The notes beneath the pieces are model-generated. The model was not told the origin of the DNA. It searched no databases and saw only the letters and a list, made by a program, of their open reading frames with translations. The position numbers and the translations under genes were made by a program. A stretch of 64,000 nt of DNA. It comes from Aquilaria yunnanensis. Taxonomy: Eukaryota > Streptophyta > Magnoliopsida > Malvales > Thymelaeaceae. The stretch is taken from assembly GCA_039654915.1 (NCBI GenBank), contig CM077598.1, positions 72,940,041 through 73,004,040 on the forward strand. Direction: 5' to 3'. Numbering within the stretch: the first letter of the stretch is position 1; every line of letters starts with the position of its first letter. Positions 1 to 12,600 of the stretch are shown here, piece after piece.

Positions 1-3000
1 TGGATCAGCAATGTTGCTGTCTGTCGAAGTCCTGCATATCCTTACATCACCCCTCTCAATGATCTCCCTGATGAGATGATAGCGTCGGAGTATGTGTTTG
101 GATCGCTGGTGAGATCGAGGTTCCTTAGCCTGTGCGATTGCTCAATTGTTGTCACAATAGAGCTCTATCGGGTCAGCAATGCTTGGAACCACTCCAAGTT
201 CAGTGATGAACTTCTTGATCCAAACTGCCTCCTTCGCAGCATCAGAGGCGGCAATGTACTCAGATTCTGTTGTAGAGTCAGCTACTGTCTCTTGCTTTGA
301 ACTCTTCCAGCTTACAGCACCACGACCAATACAAAACACATAACCAGATTGCGATCTAAAATCATCCTTATCAGATTTGAAGCTTGCATCGGTGTAACCC
401 TTTACAACGAGCTGATCTTCACCTCCAAAGACCAAGAATGCATCCTTAGTCCTTCGTAAGTACTTAAGGATGTTCTTAACAGCTGTCCAGTGACTTTCAC
501 CGGGGTTCGATTGGTACCTACTCGTCATGCTCAAAGCATATGAGACATCGGGACGAGTACATATCATGGCATACATGATAGATCCAATTGCTGAGGCATA
601 TGGAATCTTACTCATGCGCTCTCTCTCCTTGGTTGTACTCGGACACTGAGATCTAGAAAGAGTGATACCATGTGACATGGGCAAGAATCCTTTCTTGGAA
701 TCTTGCATGCTAAACCTCTTTAGCACCTTGTCAATATATGTACTTTGACTTAGGCCAAGAAGCTTTCTAGATCTATCTCTATAGATCCTGATGCCTAACA
801 CTTAGGCTGCTTCACCCAAGTCCTTCATAGAGAAACATTTCCTTAGCCAAGTCTTCACAGACTGTAGCTCAGGAATGTCATTCCCGATGAGTAGTATGTC
901 ATCTACATACAACACCAAGAAGACAATAGCGCTCCCACTAACCTTCTTGTAGACACAAGGTTCATCTTCATTTTTGATAAAACCAAACTCTTTGATTGCA
1001 TCATCAAAATGAAGATTCCAACTTCGAGAAGCTTGCTTCAGTCCATAAATGGACCTTTGCAATTTGCACACTTTATTGGCATTCCCAGGAGTGACAAAAC
1101 CCTCAGGCTGTGTCATGTACACATCCTCAAGTAGCTTTCCATTTAGGAATGCAGTTTTGACATCCATTTGCCATATCTCATAATCATAGTGTGCAGCAAT
1201 AGCAAACAAAATTCTGATGGATTTAAGCATAGCAACTGGTGAAAAAGTTTCATCATAGTCAATACCATGAATTTGCTTGAAACCTTTTGCAACCAATCTT
1301 CCCTTAAAGGTAATCACATTACCATCCATGTCAGTTTTCTTCTTGAAAACCCATTTGCACCCTATAGGTTTTACCCCTTCAGGTGGGTCAACCAAAGTCC
1401 ATACTTGGTTTTCATACATGGATTCCATCTCGGATTTCATGGCCATTAGCCACTTCTAAGAGTCAGGCCCCGACATAGCTTGTTGGTAGGTTGTGGGCTC
1501 ATCTTGATCCATGAGCATCGCATCACCGGTGTGAGTCACGAGAAATCCATATCTCTCGGGCTCACGCCGAATCCTACCAGTCCTACGTGGGCTTTGTGCT
1601 ACAGGAACAGACTCTTGAACCACAACATCTTGTGGTGTCTGTTCAGGTTCCATTTCAGGTTCGATGTCTCCTTGTTGTTCTTGAATTTCTTCAAGTTCTA
1701 CTTTCCTCCCACTAGTTCCTTTAGAGATAAACTCTTTCTCCAAAAAGACACCAGTTCGAGCAACAAACACTTTTTGCTCAGAGGGATTGTAGAAATAGTA
1801 ACCCTTTGTTTCTTTGGGATACCCAACAAAAAGACATTTTTGAGATTTGGGCCCTAGTTTGTTAGAGGATTGACGTTTTACATAAGCGTCACAGCCCCAA
1901 ATCTTCATAAAAGACAAATTAGGACGCCTCCCACTCCATATCTCATATGGTGTCTTTTGAACCGATTTAGATGGAACTCGGTTTAGTGTAAAAGCGGCTG
2001 TCTCTAGAGCATGTCCCCAAAAGGAGTTTGGAAGGTCAGCTTGACTCATCATGGAGCGAACCATGTCTAACAGAGTTCGATTTCTCCTTTCAGAAACACC
2101 ATTCCATTGAGGTGTACCTGGTGGAGTGAGTTGTGATACTATACCACACTCCTTCAGATAGTCAAGGAATTCTCGATCCAAGTACTCTCCACCTCGATCT
2201 GATCGAAGCAGTTTGATACTCTTCCCGAGTTGATTCTCTACTTCATTCTTGAATTCTTTGAACTTTTCAAAGGATTCTGACTTGTGTCTCATAAGATACA
2301 CATAGCCATATCTGCTGAAGTCATCAGTGAAAGTAATGAATTATTGGGAACCTCCTCTAGCTTGTGTAGACATAGGGCCACATACATCACTATGTATGAG
2401 TCCTAGTAAGTCATTAGCCCTTTCACTTTGCCCTGTGAATGGGGCTTTGGTCATCTTGCCCAACAAACATGACTCACATGTCTCATATGATTCAAAATCA
2501 AATGAGTCCAAGAGTCCATCCTTATGGAGCTTGGATATGCGGGTCTCATTTATATGGCCCAAGCGACAGTGCCAGAGATAGGTCAAGTTTGAATCATTTA
2601 ATCTGACCTTCTTGGTATTCACATTATAGATTGGATCTTCAAGGTCTAGAACATACAACCCATTGCTAAGTTGAGCACAACCATAAAAGATTTCATTCAA
2701 ATAAATAGAACAACATTTGTCCTTTATTATAAATGAAAAACCTTTCTTGTCCAAACAAGAAACAGAAATCAAATTTCTACTAATAGTAGGCACAAAGTAG
2801 CAGTTGTCTAATTCTAAAACTAATTCACTAGGTAAAGTGAGAACATAAGTCCCTACGGCTAAGGCAGCAACCCTTGCTCCATTTCCAACACGTAGGTCCA
2901 CTTCACCTCGGGCCAATCTTCTACTTCTACTTAGATCCTGCACATTTGCACAAATGTGAGATCCACATCCAGTATCTAATACCCAAGATGAGGAAGTAGA

Positions 3001-3870
3001 AAAGTTAGCCTCTGTAACAAAAATACCTGAAGTGGAAGTCTTACTTCCCTTTTCCTTAGCAAGTTCTTCAAGATAGAGCTTGCAGTTGCGCTTCCAGTGT
3101 CCAGGTTGCTTACAATGGAAGCACTCCCCTTCCTTTGCCACACCACCCTTTGGTTTCAGTGCAGCTGAAGAAGAACTAGCATTGGACTTTCCATTAGCTT
3201 TATCCTTCTTCTTGTTGGCTTTTCCTTTTCCCTTGCCCTTTTGAACCATCAAAATGGGCTTAGCCTTCTTAAGGTTTTGCTCAGCAGTTCTCAACATGTT
3301 GAGCAATTCAGGGAGGGACTTGTCAAGGTCGTTCATGTTATAGTTCATGACGAATTGACTGTAGCTTTCAGGCAACGATTGCAACACTACATCGATAGCC
3401 AACTCTTTCTGAAGAGCAAATCCCAAATTCTCAAGATTCTCAATGTACCCAATCATCTTGAGCACATGAGGACCCACGGGACTTCCCTCAGACATCTTGC
3501 ACTGAAACAATGCCTTAGAGGTCTCAAACCTCTCATGCCTAGCTTGCTCTTGGAAAAGCATTTTGAGATGTTCGATCATATCGAACGCCCCCATGTTCTC
3601 ATGTTGCTTCTGAAGCTCAGATTCCATGGTAATAAGCATGAGGCATGCAACATCCAAAGCATCATCAGAATGCCTCTTGTGAGCATCCCTTTCAGCTCTT
3701 GGAGCAGTGGCAGCAGGCTCATTCGGAATGGGCTGCTCTAGGACATATGCCTTTCTCTCTTGTTTGAGGACTATCCTCAAGTTTCGGTACCATTTGAGAA
3801 AGTTGGTCCCATTCAGTTTTTCCTTCTCAAGGATCGATCGCAACGAAAGTGTCGATGTGTTTTGTGCCAT
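1..3870 (-). pseudogene. copia copy 1 gag-pol, four in-frame stops, truncated by window edge
   Basis: The frame starts at the ATG at 3870-3868, directly after the leader, and stays in one frame to base 1. It carries a UBN2-type gag, a CCHC zinc knuckle, an aspartic protease with DTG, an integrase with HHCC finger, and a copia-type reverse transcriptase with YVDD. RNase H is followed by an open frame to the window edge. Four stop codons interrupt it: TAA at 2341-2343 (integrase), TAG at 1456-1458 (between integrase and RT), TAA at 802-804 (RT end) and TGA at 142-144 (RNase H). I see no frameshift. In copy 2 all four codons are sense codons, so these are private mutations of copy 1. Without suppression only gag, protease and part of integrase could be made. 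Confidence 0.93.
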
Positions 3871-5396
3871 GGTTATCTACAACAGTAAATATGCAGTGTA
3901 AGAGTCATGTATTTTAATTCATTTAATAAGGACTTTTATTAAACGATACTCCCACTATTTTCCTCAAAATAATAACCCTCGGTATTATTTCGGAACACCT
4001 CGGCGCTAAGGTATTCTAGTGGGCCAAGATCCATATTTGACCACAACCTGAGTCAGCTTTGGCTTTTCTCTCAAGTTACAGCTATTTAGGTAGGCAACTC
4101 CTTGCCAATTGCATCTTATGCAACTCTTGGATAGTTGGGTGAACAACACTTGTCCAAGCTCATCTCATGAACTTAAGCACAACTCTATGCCTCTAAGTCC
4201 CTAATCCTATTAGGGTGACTTAGTTAAGTCGAACCCAAAGTTAGCAGTTTGGATATCACTATTATCCCATCGCGCCTTACCAAGATGAACATAGGTGCTT
4301 TGCTTTGGCAAACCCACCTAATGTTGATCAAAGTCTTGACGAGTGCCAACATTTGGAAGGCATCACATTTAATGACTTAATATTTGTTTGAGGGCTTTTA
4401 TCTTTTGATCTCACCAATTTGTTATCTCCGGTTGTTTTATACATGCATCACATACAAATATAAAACATGCATCTCATGCTTACAAGAAATAAACGTGACA
4501 TGGTTATAGCCCAAACTATGCGATATTCTCAAGCCAATGAGAATATCATAAAAGCCTAAGAAAAGAAAAGAGTCTTCACAAGCTCCTTCTCTTCCTTTCT
4601 TGGTTGCCTTTTTGTTGTCACCTCCTTGGACATACCACCTTGGATGAGCCCATAATGCACCATTACATCAATAATAGAAACCTCGAGTTACATTCGAGGG
4701 GAGTAAGGTGAGAAGAGAATGTACAATGAGAGTGATAAGAAAAGGCACGACTCGCAGGCCGTATTTACAAGTACAACCAATCAAGGGCTATAACCATGCA
4801 CCATGCTTCAAACACCAATCAGCATATCATGTCAAATCTCATTCAACAAAGATGCATGCCAATTTTCGCGTGTTGATTAACCAGTTTTTATTTATGTGGC
4901 ACTTCGCATACGGCGGTCCCGCTGGCCGGTCAGCGGGCGGTGGTTCCGCTGACCGGTCAGCGGACGGGGTCAAGGGGAGCCACCCTTGCGGGGGGCGTGG
5001 GGGGCAGCGCCCCCCGGCGCAAAAAATTGTCTTACAATTGCTTAGCCCGAAATCTTCTATTTCGAGAAAGTAGGCACCCGAGACTCCTCCATTCGAGCCA
5101 CCAAAAATACCTTACTTTCGGTGCCCGAACAGGCCGAATCCGAACAAACCTAGGGTTTTTGCAACTATTGCAACAATCCTAATCCATATAGGTATCTCAT
5201 ACCTATCAATTTCGGTTAATCTCATTAACCAATTTGTGTCGTTTCTTCATATATCTCATATGTTCATTACGAATTCCGGTTTCATGCATCATGAATCAAT
5301 CTAATTAATCATGGCCGAAAACCAATCGAAGACATAGCATCATGCGATTCAACACTCAATCCCGATTTAGGGTTTCACCAGTAGCTCTGATACCAC
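3871..5396 (-). other. copia copy 1 untranslated leader between primer site and gag
   Basis: About 1.5 kb separate the LTR from the gag ATG, with no supported coding region. The primer binding site is the complement of 5381-5395 (TGGTATCAGAGCTAC on the minus strand), matching the 3' end of initiator tRNA-Met. A GC-rich block at about 4911-5020 holds an exact 18-bp palindrome (4946-4963) and a hairpin with a 7-bp stem and 3-base loop (4999-5015). Copies 2, 3 and 4 keep this block in whole or part. Plus-strand ORFs here are incidental. Confidence 0.85.
5381..5395 (-). other. primer binding site, copia copy 1
   Basis: TGGTATCAGAGCTAC on the minus strand, one base after the LTR end, is complementary to the 3' end of plant initiator tRNA-Met, the usual primer of Ty1-copia reverse transcription. 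Confidence 0.9.
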
Positions 5397-6812
5397 TGTT
5401 GGGTTTCGGGAGCCAAACAGCGCAGCGGAATTTAACCGAAACCCTCCAGGATCCAAGTGAAACGGGGTAAACCGGGTGTTCGAAAATTTCATACCTAATT
5501 TTCGGTTGAGATCTCTCACTCAACTGTAGAGTCGAATCACAAAACCTGAACAGTTGACGTGTTCAGGCTCTCTATGGTATCCACACGAGCCTCTCGGGAT
5601 CACCACGCTTCCACCACGTCCCGGCAGATGCGTTTCTCTTGCGCTCGCAGTGCTAGCTTGCGTCCTCCAAGGAATTGCAAGAGAAGAGTGCGGCTGTCCT
5701 TTTGGGAGGCTAGGGCAAGGAGACCTGCGAATTTCTCACTTAAAAGTTGTATTTATAGTGAGACTCAACTTCCAGGCCTAATGGGTTTCAAAGCCCTAAT
5801 CCAATTAGGATTTAATTTCGGGCTTAATAATGGCTCAACTCCTTGGCCCATTATTAATACAAAATTAAAGTGAAACCATAACCCAAATAATTAGCCCATG
5901 CACTCTAATGATCCAAATAGCTCTACGTGTGCGACCCAATAGGCTCTTGCCATGTTGGCAATGATCATAAATCACATTTAGGATCATAAGCAATGAGCGG
6001 TGTCTAGCAACACATCATTGCTACCCAAGTGACAAGATTGTCGGTGAATCGACTAAACCTTTATGATCATCACCGATATATGCCATTGTCCCTTTGTCCA
6101 AGATATCAAGACTAAGCACGAGACATGGAATGTGTCACTCTCGTATAGCCCAATCTTTGGTTTCTTGATTACCGAGTAGACTAACTTAAACTGATGACAT
6201 TGATATCATATATCAACTCATCGGAGCATGGCCATGCATTTTCTAAGTCTCACTCTATCAAGGGGCCCAAAAATATCACTCCCGTTATATAGGAGGGACA
6301 AATCCCATCTTGATCATACAAATCCCTCCGCATGATATGTGACATACCCAATGACCTCCTTCAAGTTCACTCAGTTACGAGCAACAAAGGAAAGTATCAA
6401 AGTATGTGACTCACATATAGGGAACCTTGATGATCTTAGGTCGAAGGACTACATATACCATGATCATTATGAGAATCACTTATGACACTCATATAACGAT
6501 CCATGAAGTGTTCTCATGGTGGGTCGGTCCAGTACACAAGTTCTCCAACTTGTACCCATATGTAGACTACATATCTCATATTAGTCTCCACATATGCTAG
6601 TCATTATGTATTATTGCAACCCGCTCCACAATAATACTGGACTAGGGACATTTAAGAATATCATTATTCTAGGGTTACAATTATGTTTATTACGTTACGC
6701 AGAAACAAAACAACAAACATAATTGCTGGATTAATGCCTCAATAAAATATCATGACTCAATGTGCAAAAATACAATCATCTCATGACTGGCTTTTTGGGC
6801 ACAACACTAACA
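5397..6812 (-). repeat. copia copy 1 5' LTR, 1416 bp
   Basis: The repeat starts TGTTAGTGTT and ends CCCAACA on the minus strand (TG...CA ends) and has exactly the length of the 3' LTR of copy 2. The primer binding site follows directly. The minus-strand TATA box (TATAAATA, complement of 5750-5757) marks the end of U3 and drives transcription to the left. Short ORFs in the LTR recur in every copy and are not genes. Confidence 0.95.
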
Positions 6813-8094
6813 CATAATTGTAACCCTAGAATAATGATATTCTTAAACGTCCCTAGTATAGTATTATTGTGGAGCGGGTTGCAATAATACATAATGACTA
6901 GCATATGTGGAGACTAATATGAGATATGTAGTCTACATATGGGTACAAGTTGGAGAACTTGTGTACTGGACCGACCCACCATGAGAACACTTCATGGATC
7001 GTTATATGAGTGTCATAAGTGATTCTCATAGTGATCATGGTATATGTAGTCCTTCGACCTAAGATCATCAAGGTTCCCTACATGTGAGTCACATACTTTG
7101 ATACTTTCCTTTGTTGCTCGTAACTGAGTGAACTTGAAGGAGGTCATTGGGTATGTCACATATCATGCGGAGGGATTTGTATGATCAAGATGGGATTTGT
7201 CCCTCCTATGTAACGGGAGTGATATCTTTGGGCCCCTTGATAGAGTGAGACTTAGAAAATGCATGGCCATGCTCCGATGAGTTGATATATGATATCAATG
7301 TCGTCAGTTTAAGTTAGTCTACTCGGTAATCAAGAAACCAAAGATTGGGCTATACGAGAGTGACACATTCCATGTCTCGTGCTTAGTCTTGATATCTTGG
7401 ACAAAGGGACAATGGCATATATCGGTGATGATCATAAAGGAATTCACCGACAATCTTGTCACTTGGGTAGCAATGATGTGTTGCTAGACACCGCTCATTG
7501 CTTATGATCATAAATGTGATTTATGATCATTGCCAACATGGCAAGAGCCTATTGGGTCGCACACATAGAGCTATTTGGATCATTAGAGTGCATGGGCTAA
7601 TTATTTGGGTTATGGTTTCACTTTAATTTCGTATTAATAATGGGCCAAGGAGTTGAGCCATTATTAAGCCCGAAATTAAATCCTAATTGGATTAGGGCTT
7701 TGAAACCCATTAGGCCTGGAAGTTGAGTCTCACTATAAATACAACTTTTAAGTGAGAAATTCGTAGGTCTCCTTGCCCTAGCCTCCCAAAAGGACAGCCA
7801 CACTCTTCTCTTGCAATTCCTTGGAGGACGCAAGCTAGCACTGCGAGCGCAAGAGAAACGCATCTACCGGGACGTGGTGGAAGCGTGGTGATCCCGAGAG
7901 GCTCGTGTGGATACCATAGAGAGCCTGAACACGTCAACTGTTCAGGTTTTGTGATTCGACTCTACAGTTGAGTGAGAGATCTCAACCGAAAATTAGGTAT
8001 GAAATTTTCGAACACCCGGTTTACCCCGTTTCACTTGGATCCTGGAGGGTTTCGGTTAAATTCCGCTGCGCTGTTTGGCTCCCGAAACCCAACA
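6813..8094 (+). repeat. copia copy 2 5' LTR, lacking its first 126 bp
   Basis: It aligns from base 127 of the full LTR at 13588-15003 and ends CCCAACA, directly before the primer site. It lacks 7 bp near 7440 that the 3' LTR has. The left boundary is the outer LTR end of copy 1, so the two LTRs sit head to head. The first five bases, CATAA (6813-6817), are the predicted target duplication of copy 1. Confidence 0.93.
7734..7741 (+). promoter_or_regulatory. TATA box of copia LTR (copy 2)
   Basis: TATAAATA lies in a conserved context about 360 bp before the LTR end. The same box is present in all full LTRs of this family in the window (for example 31765-31772 in copy 3). It marks the U3 promoter; the R region should start some 25-35 bp downstream. 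Confidence 0.7.
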
Positions 8095-8095
8095 G

Positions 8096-8110
8096 TGGTA
8101 TCAGAGCTAC
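8096..8110 (+). other. primer binding site, copia copy 2
   Basis: TGGTATCAGAGCTAC, one base after the 5' LTR end at 8094, matches the 3' end of plant initiator tRNA-Met. Confidence 0.92.
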
Positions 8111-9621
8111 TGGTGAAACCCTAAATCGGGATTGATTGTTGAATCGCATGATGCTATGTGTTCGATTGGTTTTCGGCCATGATTAATTAGATTGATTCAT
8201 GATGCATGAAACCGGAATTCGTAATGAACATATGAGATATATGAAGAAACGACACAAATTGGTTAATGAGATTAACCCGAAATTGATAGGTATGAGATAC
8301 CTATATGGATTAGGATTATTGCAATAGATGCAAAAACCCTAGCTTTGTTCGGATTCGGCCTATTCGGGCACCGAAAGTAAGGTATTTTTGGTGGCTCGAA
8401 TGGAGGAGTCTCGGGTGCCTACTTTCTCGAAATAGAAGATTTCGGGCTAAGCAATTGTAAGAAAATTTTTTGCGCCGGGGGGCGCTGCCCCCCACTCCCC
8501 CCGCAAGGGCGGCTCCCCTTGACCCCGTCCGCTGACCGGTCAGCGGAACCACCGCCCGCTGACCGGCCAGCGGGACCGCCGTATGCGAAGCGCCACATAA
8601 ATAAAACCTGGTTAATCAACATGCGAAAATTGGCATGCATCTTTGTTGAATGAGATTTGACATGATATGCTGATTGGTGTTTGAAGCATGGTGCATGGTT
8701 ATAGCCCTTGATTGGTTGTACTTGTAAATACGGCCTGCGAGTCGTGCCTTTTCTTATCAATCTCATTGTACATTCTCTTCTCACCTTACTCCCCTTGAAT
8801 GTAACTCGAGGTTTCTATTTTTGATGTAATGGTGCATTATGGGTTCGTCCAAGGTGGTATGTCCAAGGAGGTGACAACAAAAGGGCAACCAAGAAAGGAA
8901 GAGAAGGAGCTTGTGAAGACTCTTTTCTTTTCTTAGGCTTTTATGATATTCTCATTGGCTTGAGAATATCGCATAGTTTGGGCTATAACCATGTCACATT
9001 TATTTCTTGTAAGCATGAGATGCATGTTTTATATTTGTATGTGATGCATGTATAAAACAACCGGAGATAACAAATTGGTGAGATCAAAAGATAAAATCCC
9101 TCAAACGAATATTAAGTCATTAAATGTGATGCCTTCCAAATGTTGGCACTCGTCAAGACTTTGATCAACATTAGGTGGGTTTGCCAAAGCAAAGTACCTA
9201 TGTTCATCTTGGTAAGGCGCGATGGGATAATAGTGATATCCAAACTGCTAACTTTGGGTTTGACTTAACTAAGTCATCCTAATAGGATTAGGGACTTAGA
9301 GGCATAGAGTTGGGCTTAAGTTCATGAGATGAGCTTGGACAAGTGTTGTTCACCCAACTATCCAAGAGTTGCATAAGATGCAATTGGCAAGGAGTTGCCT
9401 ACCTAAATAGCTATAACTTGAGAGAAAAGCCAAAGCTGACTCAGGTTGTGGTCAAATATGGATCTTGGCCCACTAGAATACCTTAGCGCCGAGGTGTTCC
9501 GAAATAATATCGAGGGTTATTATTTTGAGGAAAATAGTGGGAGTATCGTTTAATAAAAGACCTTATTAAATGAATTAAAATACATGACTCTTACACTGCA
9601 TATTTACTGTTATAGATAACC
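8111..9621 (+). other. copia copy 2 untranslated leader with GC-rich hairpin block
   Basis: This stretch has no supported coding region. It holds a GC-rich block (about 8470-8582) with a hairpin of 7-bp stem and 3-base loop (8477-8493) and an exact 18-bp palindrome (8529-8546). The rest is AT-rich and nearly identical to the leaders of copies 1 and 4. Its position between primer site and gag suits packaging or dimerisation signals, but that role is inferred from position and structure only. Confidence 0.8.
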
Positions 9622-12600
9622 ATGGCACAAAACACATCGACACTTTCGTTGCGATCGATCCTTGAGAAGGAAAAACTTAATGGGACCAACTTTCTCAAAT
9701 GGTACCGAAACATGAGGATAGTCCTCAAACAAGAGAGAAAGGCATATGTCCTAGAGCAGCCCATTCCGAATGAGCCTGCTGCCACTGCTCCAAGAGCTGA
9801 AAGGGATGCTCACAAGAGGCATTCTGATGATGCTTTGGATGTTGCATGCCTCATGCTTATTACCATGGAATCTGAGCTTCAGAAGCAACATGAGAACATG
9901 GGGGCGTTCGATATGATCGAACATCTCAAAATGCTTTTCCAAGAGCAAGCTAGGCATGAGAGGTTTGAGACCTCTAAGGCATTGTTTCAGTGCAAGATGT
10001 CTGAGGGAAGTCCCGTGGGTCCTCATGTGCTCAAGATGATTTGGTACATTGAGAATCTTGAGAATTTGGGATTTGCTCTTCAGAAAGAGTTGGCTATCGA
10101 TGTAGTGTTGCAATCGTTGCCTGAAAGCTACAGTCAATTCGTCATGAACTATAACATGAACGACCTTGACAAGTCCCTCCCTGAATTGCTCAACATGTTG
10201 AGAACTGCTGAGCAAAACCTTAAGAAGGCTAAGCCCATTTTGATGGTTCAAAAGGGCAAGGGAAAAGGAAAAGCCAACAAGAAGAAGGATAAAGCTAATG
10301 GAAAGTCCAATGCTAGTTCTTCTTCAGCTGCACTGAAACCAAAGGGTGGTGTGGCAAAGGAAGGGGAGTGCTTCCATTGTAAGCAACCTAGACACTGGAA
10401 GCGCAACTGCAAGCTCTATCTTGAAGAACTTGCTAAGGAAAAGGGAAGTAAGACTTCCACTTCAGGTATTTTTGTTATAGAGGCTAACTTTTCTACTTCC
10501 TCATCTTGGGTATTGGATACTGGATGTGGATCTCACATTTGTGCAAATGTGCAGGATCTAAGTAGAAGTAGAAGATTGGCCCGAGGTGAAGTGGACCTAC
10601 GTGTTGGAAATGGAGCAAGGGTTGCTGCCTTAGCTGTAGGGACTTATGTTCTCACTTTACCTAGTGGATTAGTTTTAGAATTAGACAACTGCTACTTTGT
10701 GCCTACTATTAGTAGAAATTTGATTTCTGTTTCTTGTTTGGACAAGAAAGGTTTTTCATTTATAATAAAGGACAAATGTTGTTCTATTTATTTGAATGAA
10801 ATCTTTTATGGTAGTGCTTAACTTAGAAATGGGTTGTATGTTCTAGACCTTGAAGATCCAATATATAATGTGAATACCAAGAAGGTCAGATTAAATGATT
10901 CAAACTCGACCTATCTCTGGCACTGTCACTTGGGCCATATAAATGAGACCCGCATATCCAAGCTCCATAAGGATGGACTCTTGGACTCATTTGATTTTGA
11001 ATCATATGAGACATGTGAGTCATGTTTGTTGGGCAAGATGACCAAAGCCCCATTCACAGGGCAAAGTGAAAGGGCTAATGACTTACTAGGACTCATACAT
11101 AGTGATGTATGTGGCCCTATGTCTACACAAGCTAGAGGAGGTTTCCAATACTTCATTACTTTCACTGATGACTTCAGCAGATATGGCTATGTGTATCTTA
11201 TGAGACACAAGTCAGAATCCTTTGAAAAGTTCAAAGAATTCAAGAATGAAGTAGAGAATCAACTCGGGAAGAGTATCAAAGTGCTTCGATCAGATCGAGG
11301 TGGAGAGTACTTGGATCGAGAATTCCTTGACTATCTGAAGGAGTGTGGTATAATATCACAACTCACTCCACCAGGTACACCTCAATGGAATGGTGTTTCT
11401 GAAAGGAGAAATCGAACTCTGTTAGACATGGTTCGCTCCATGATGAGTCAAGCTGACCTTCCAAACTCCTTTTGGGGACATGCTCTAGAGACAGCTGCTT
11501 TTACACTAAACCGAGTTCCATCTAAATCGGTTCAAAAGACACCATATGAGATATGGAGTGGGAGGCATCCCAATTTGTCTTTTATGAAGATTTGGGGCTG
11601 TGACGCTTATGTAAAACGTCAATCCTATAACAAACTAGGGCCCAAATCTCAAAAATGTCTTTTTCTTGGGTATCCCAAAGAAACAAAGGGTTACTATTTC
11701 TACAATCCCTCTAAGCAAAAAGTGTTTGTTGCTCGAACTGGTGTCTTTTTGGAGAAAGAGTTTATCTCTAAAGGAACTAGTGGGAGGAAAGTAGAACTTG
11801 AAGAAATTCAAGAACAACAAGAAGACATCGAACCTGAAATGGAACCTGAACAGACACCACAAGATGTTGTGGTTCAAGAGTCTGTTCCTGTAGCACAAAG
11901 CCCACGTAGGACTGGTAGGATTCGGCGTGAGCCCGAGAGATATGGATTTCTCGTGACTCACACCGGTGATGTGATGCTCATGGATCAAGATGAGCCCACA
12001 ACCTACCAACAAGCTATGTCGGGGCCTGACTCTGAGAAGTGGCTAGTGGCCATGAAATCCGAGATGGAATCCATGTATGAAAACCAAGTATGGACTTTCG
12101 TTGACCCACCTGAAGGGGTAAAACCCATAGGGTGCAAATGGGTTTTCAAGAAGAAAACTGACATGGATGGTAATGTGATTACCTTTAAGGGACGATTGGT
12201 CGCAAAAGGTTTCAAGCAAATTCATGGTATTGACTATGATGAAACTTTTTCACCAGTTGCTATGCTTAAATCCATCCGAATTTTGTTTGCTATTGCTGCA
12301 CACTATGATTATGAGATATGGCAAATGGATGTCAAAACTGCATTCCTAAATGGAAAGCTACTTGAGGATGTGTACATGACACAGCCTGAGGGTTTTGTCA
12401 CTCCTGGGAATGCCAATAAAGTGTGCAAATTGCAAAGGTCCATTTATGGACTGAAGCAAGCTTCTCAAAGTTGGAATCTTCGTTTTGATGATGCAATCAA
12501 AGAGTTTGGTTTTATCAAAAATGAAGATGAACCTTGTGTCTACAAGAAGGTTAGTGGGAGCGCTATTGTCTTCTTGGTGTTGTATGTAGATGACATACTA

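Larger units (their letters stand above)
1..6812 (-). mobile_element. Ty1-copia LTR retrotransposon, copy 1 (left end outside window)
   Basis: Read on the minus strand the order is 5' LTR (6812-5397), tRNA-Met-type primer site, a leader of about 1.5 kb, then one long gag-pol frame that runs off the left edge of the window. The domain order gag, protease, integrase, reverse transcriptase/RNase H (integrase before RT) is diagnostic of Ty1-copia. It is nearly the reverse complement of copy 2. Its outer LTR end abuts the 5' LTR of copy 2 at 6812/6813, and copy 2 lacks the first 126 bases of its LTR there. I infer that copy 1 inserted into copy 2. The 3' LTR of copy 1 must lie to the left of the window. 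Confidence 0.93.

Noticed and set aside
3241..3741. 166-codon ORF opposite copia gag (also at 9751-10251 and 37506-38006)
   Set aside because: It lies antisense to a recognisable gag and is present only because the copies are nearly identical; it has no known motif.
5554..5873. Recurrent 75- and 104-codon ORFs (also near 7618-7937, 14527-14846 and 42092-42406)
   Set aside because: They are the same LTR sequence read in each copia copy, with no domain. Their recurrence comes from the repeat and is not evidence of a conserved protein.
8096..8110. tRNA-Met gene fragments at the primer sites
   Set aside because: Only the 3' end complement is present, directly beside an LTR, as expected of a primer binding site.
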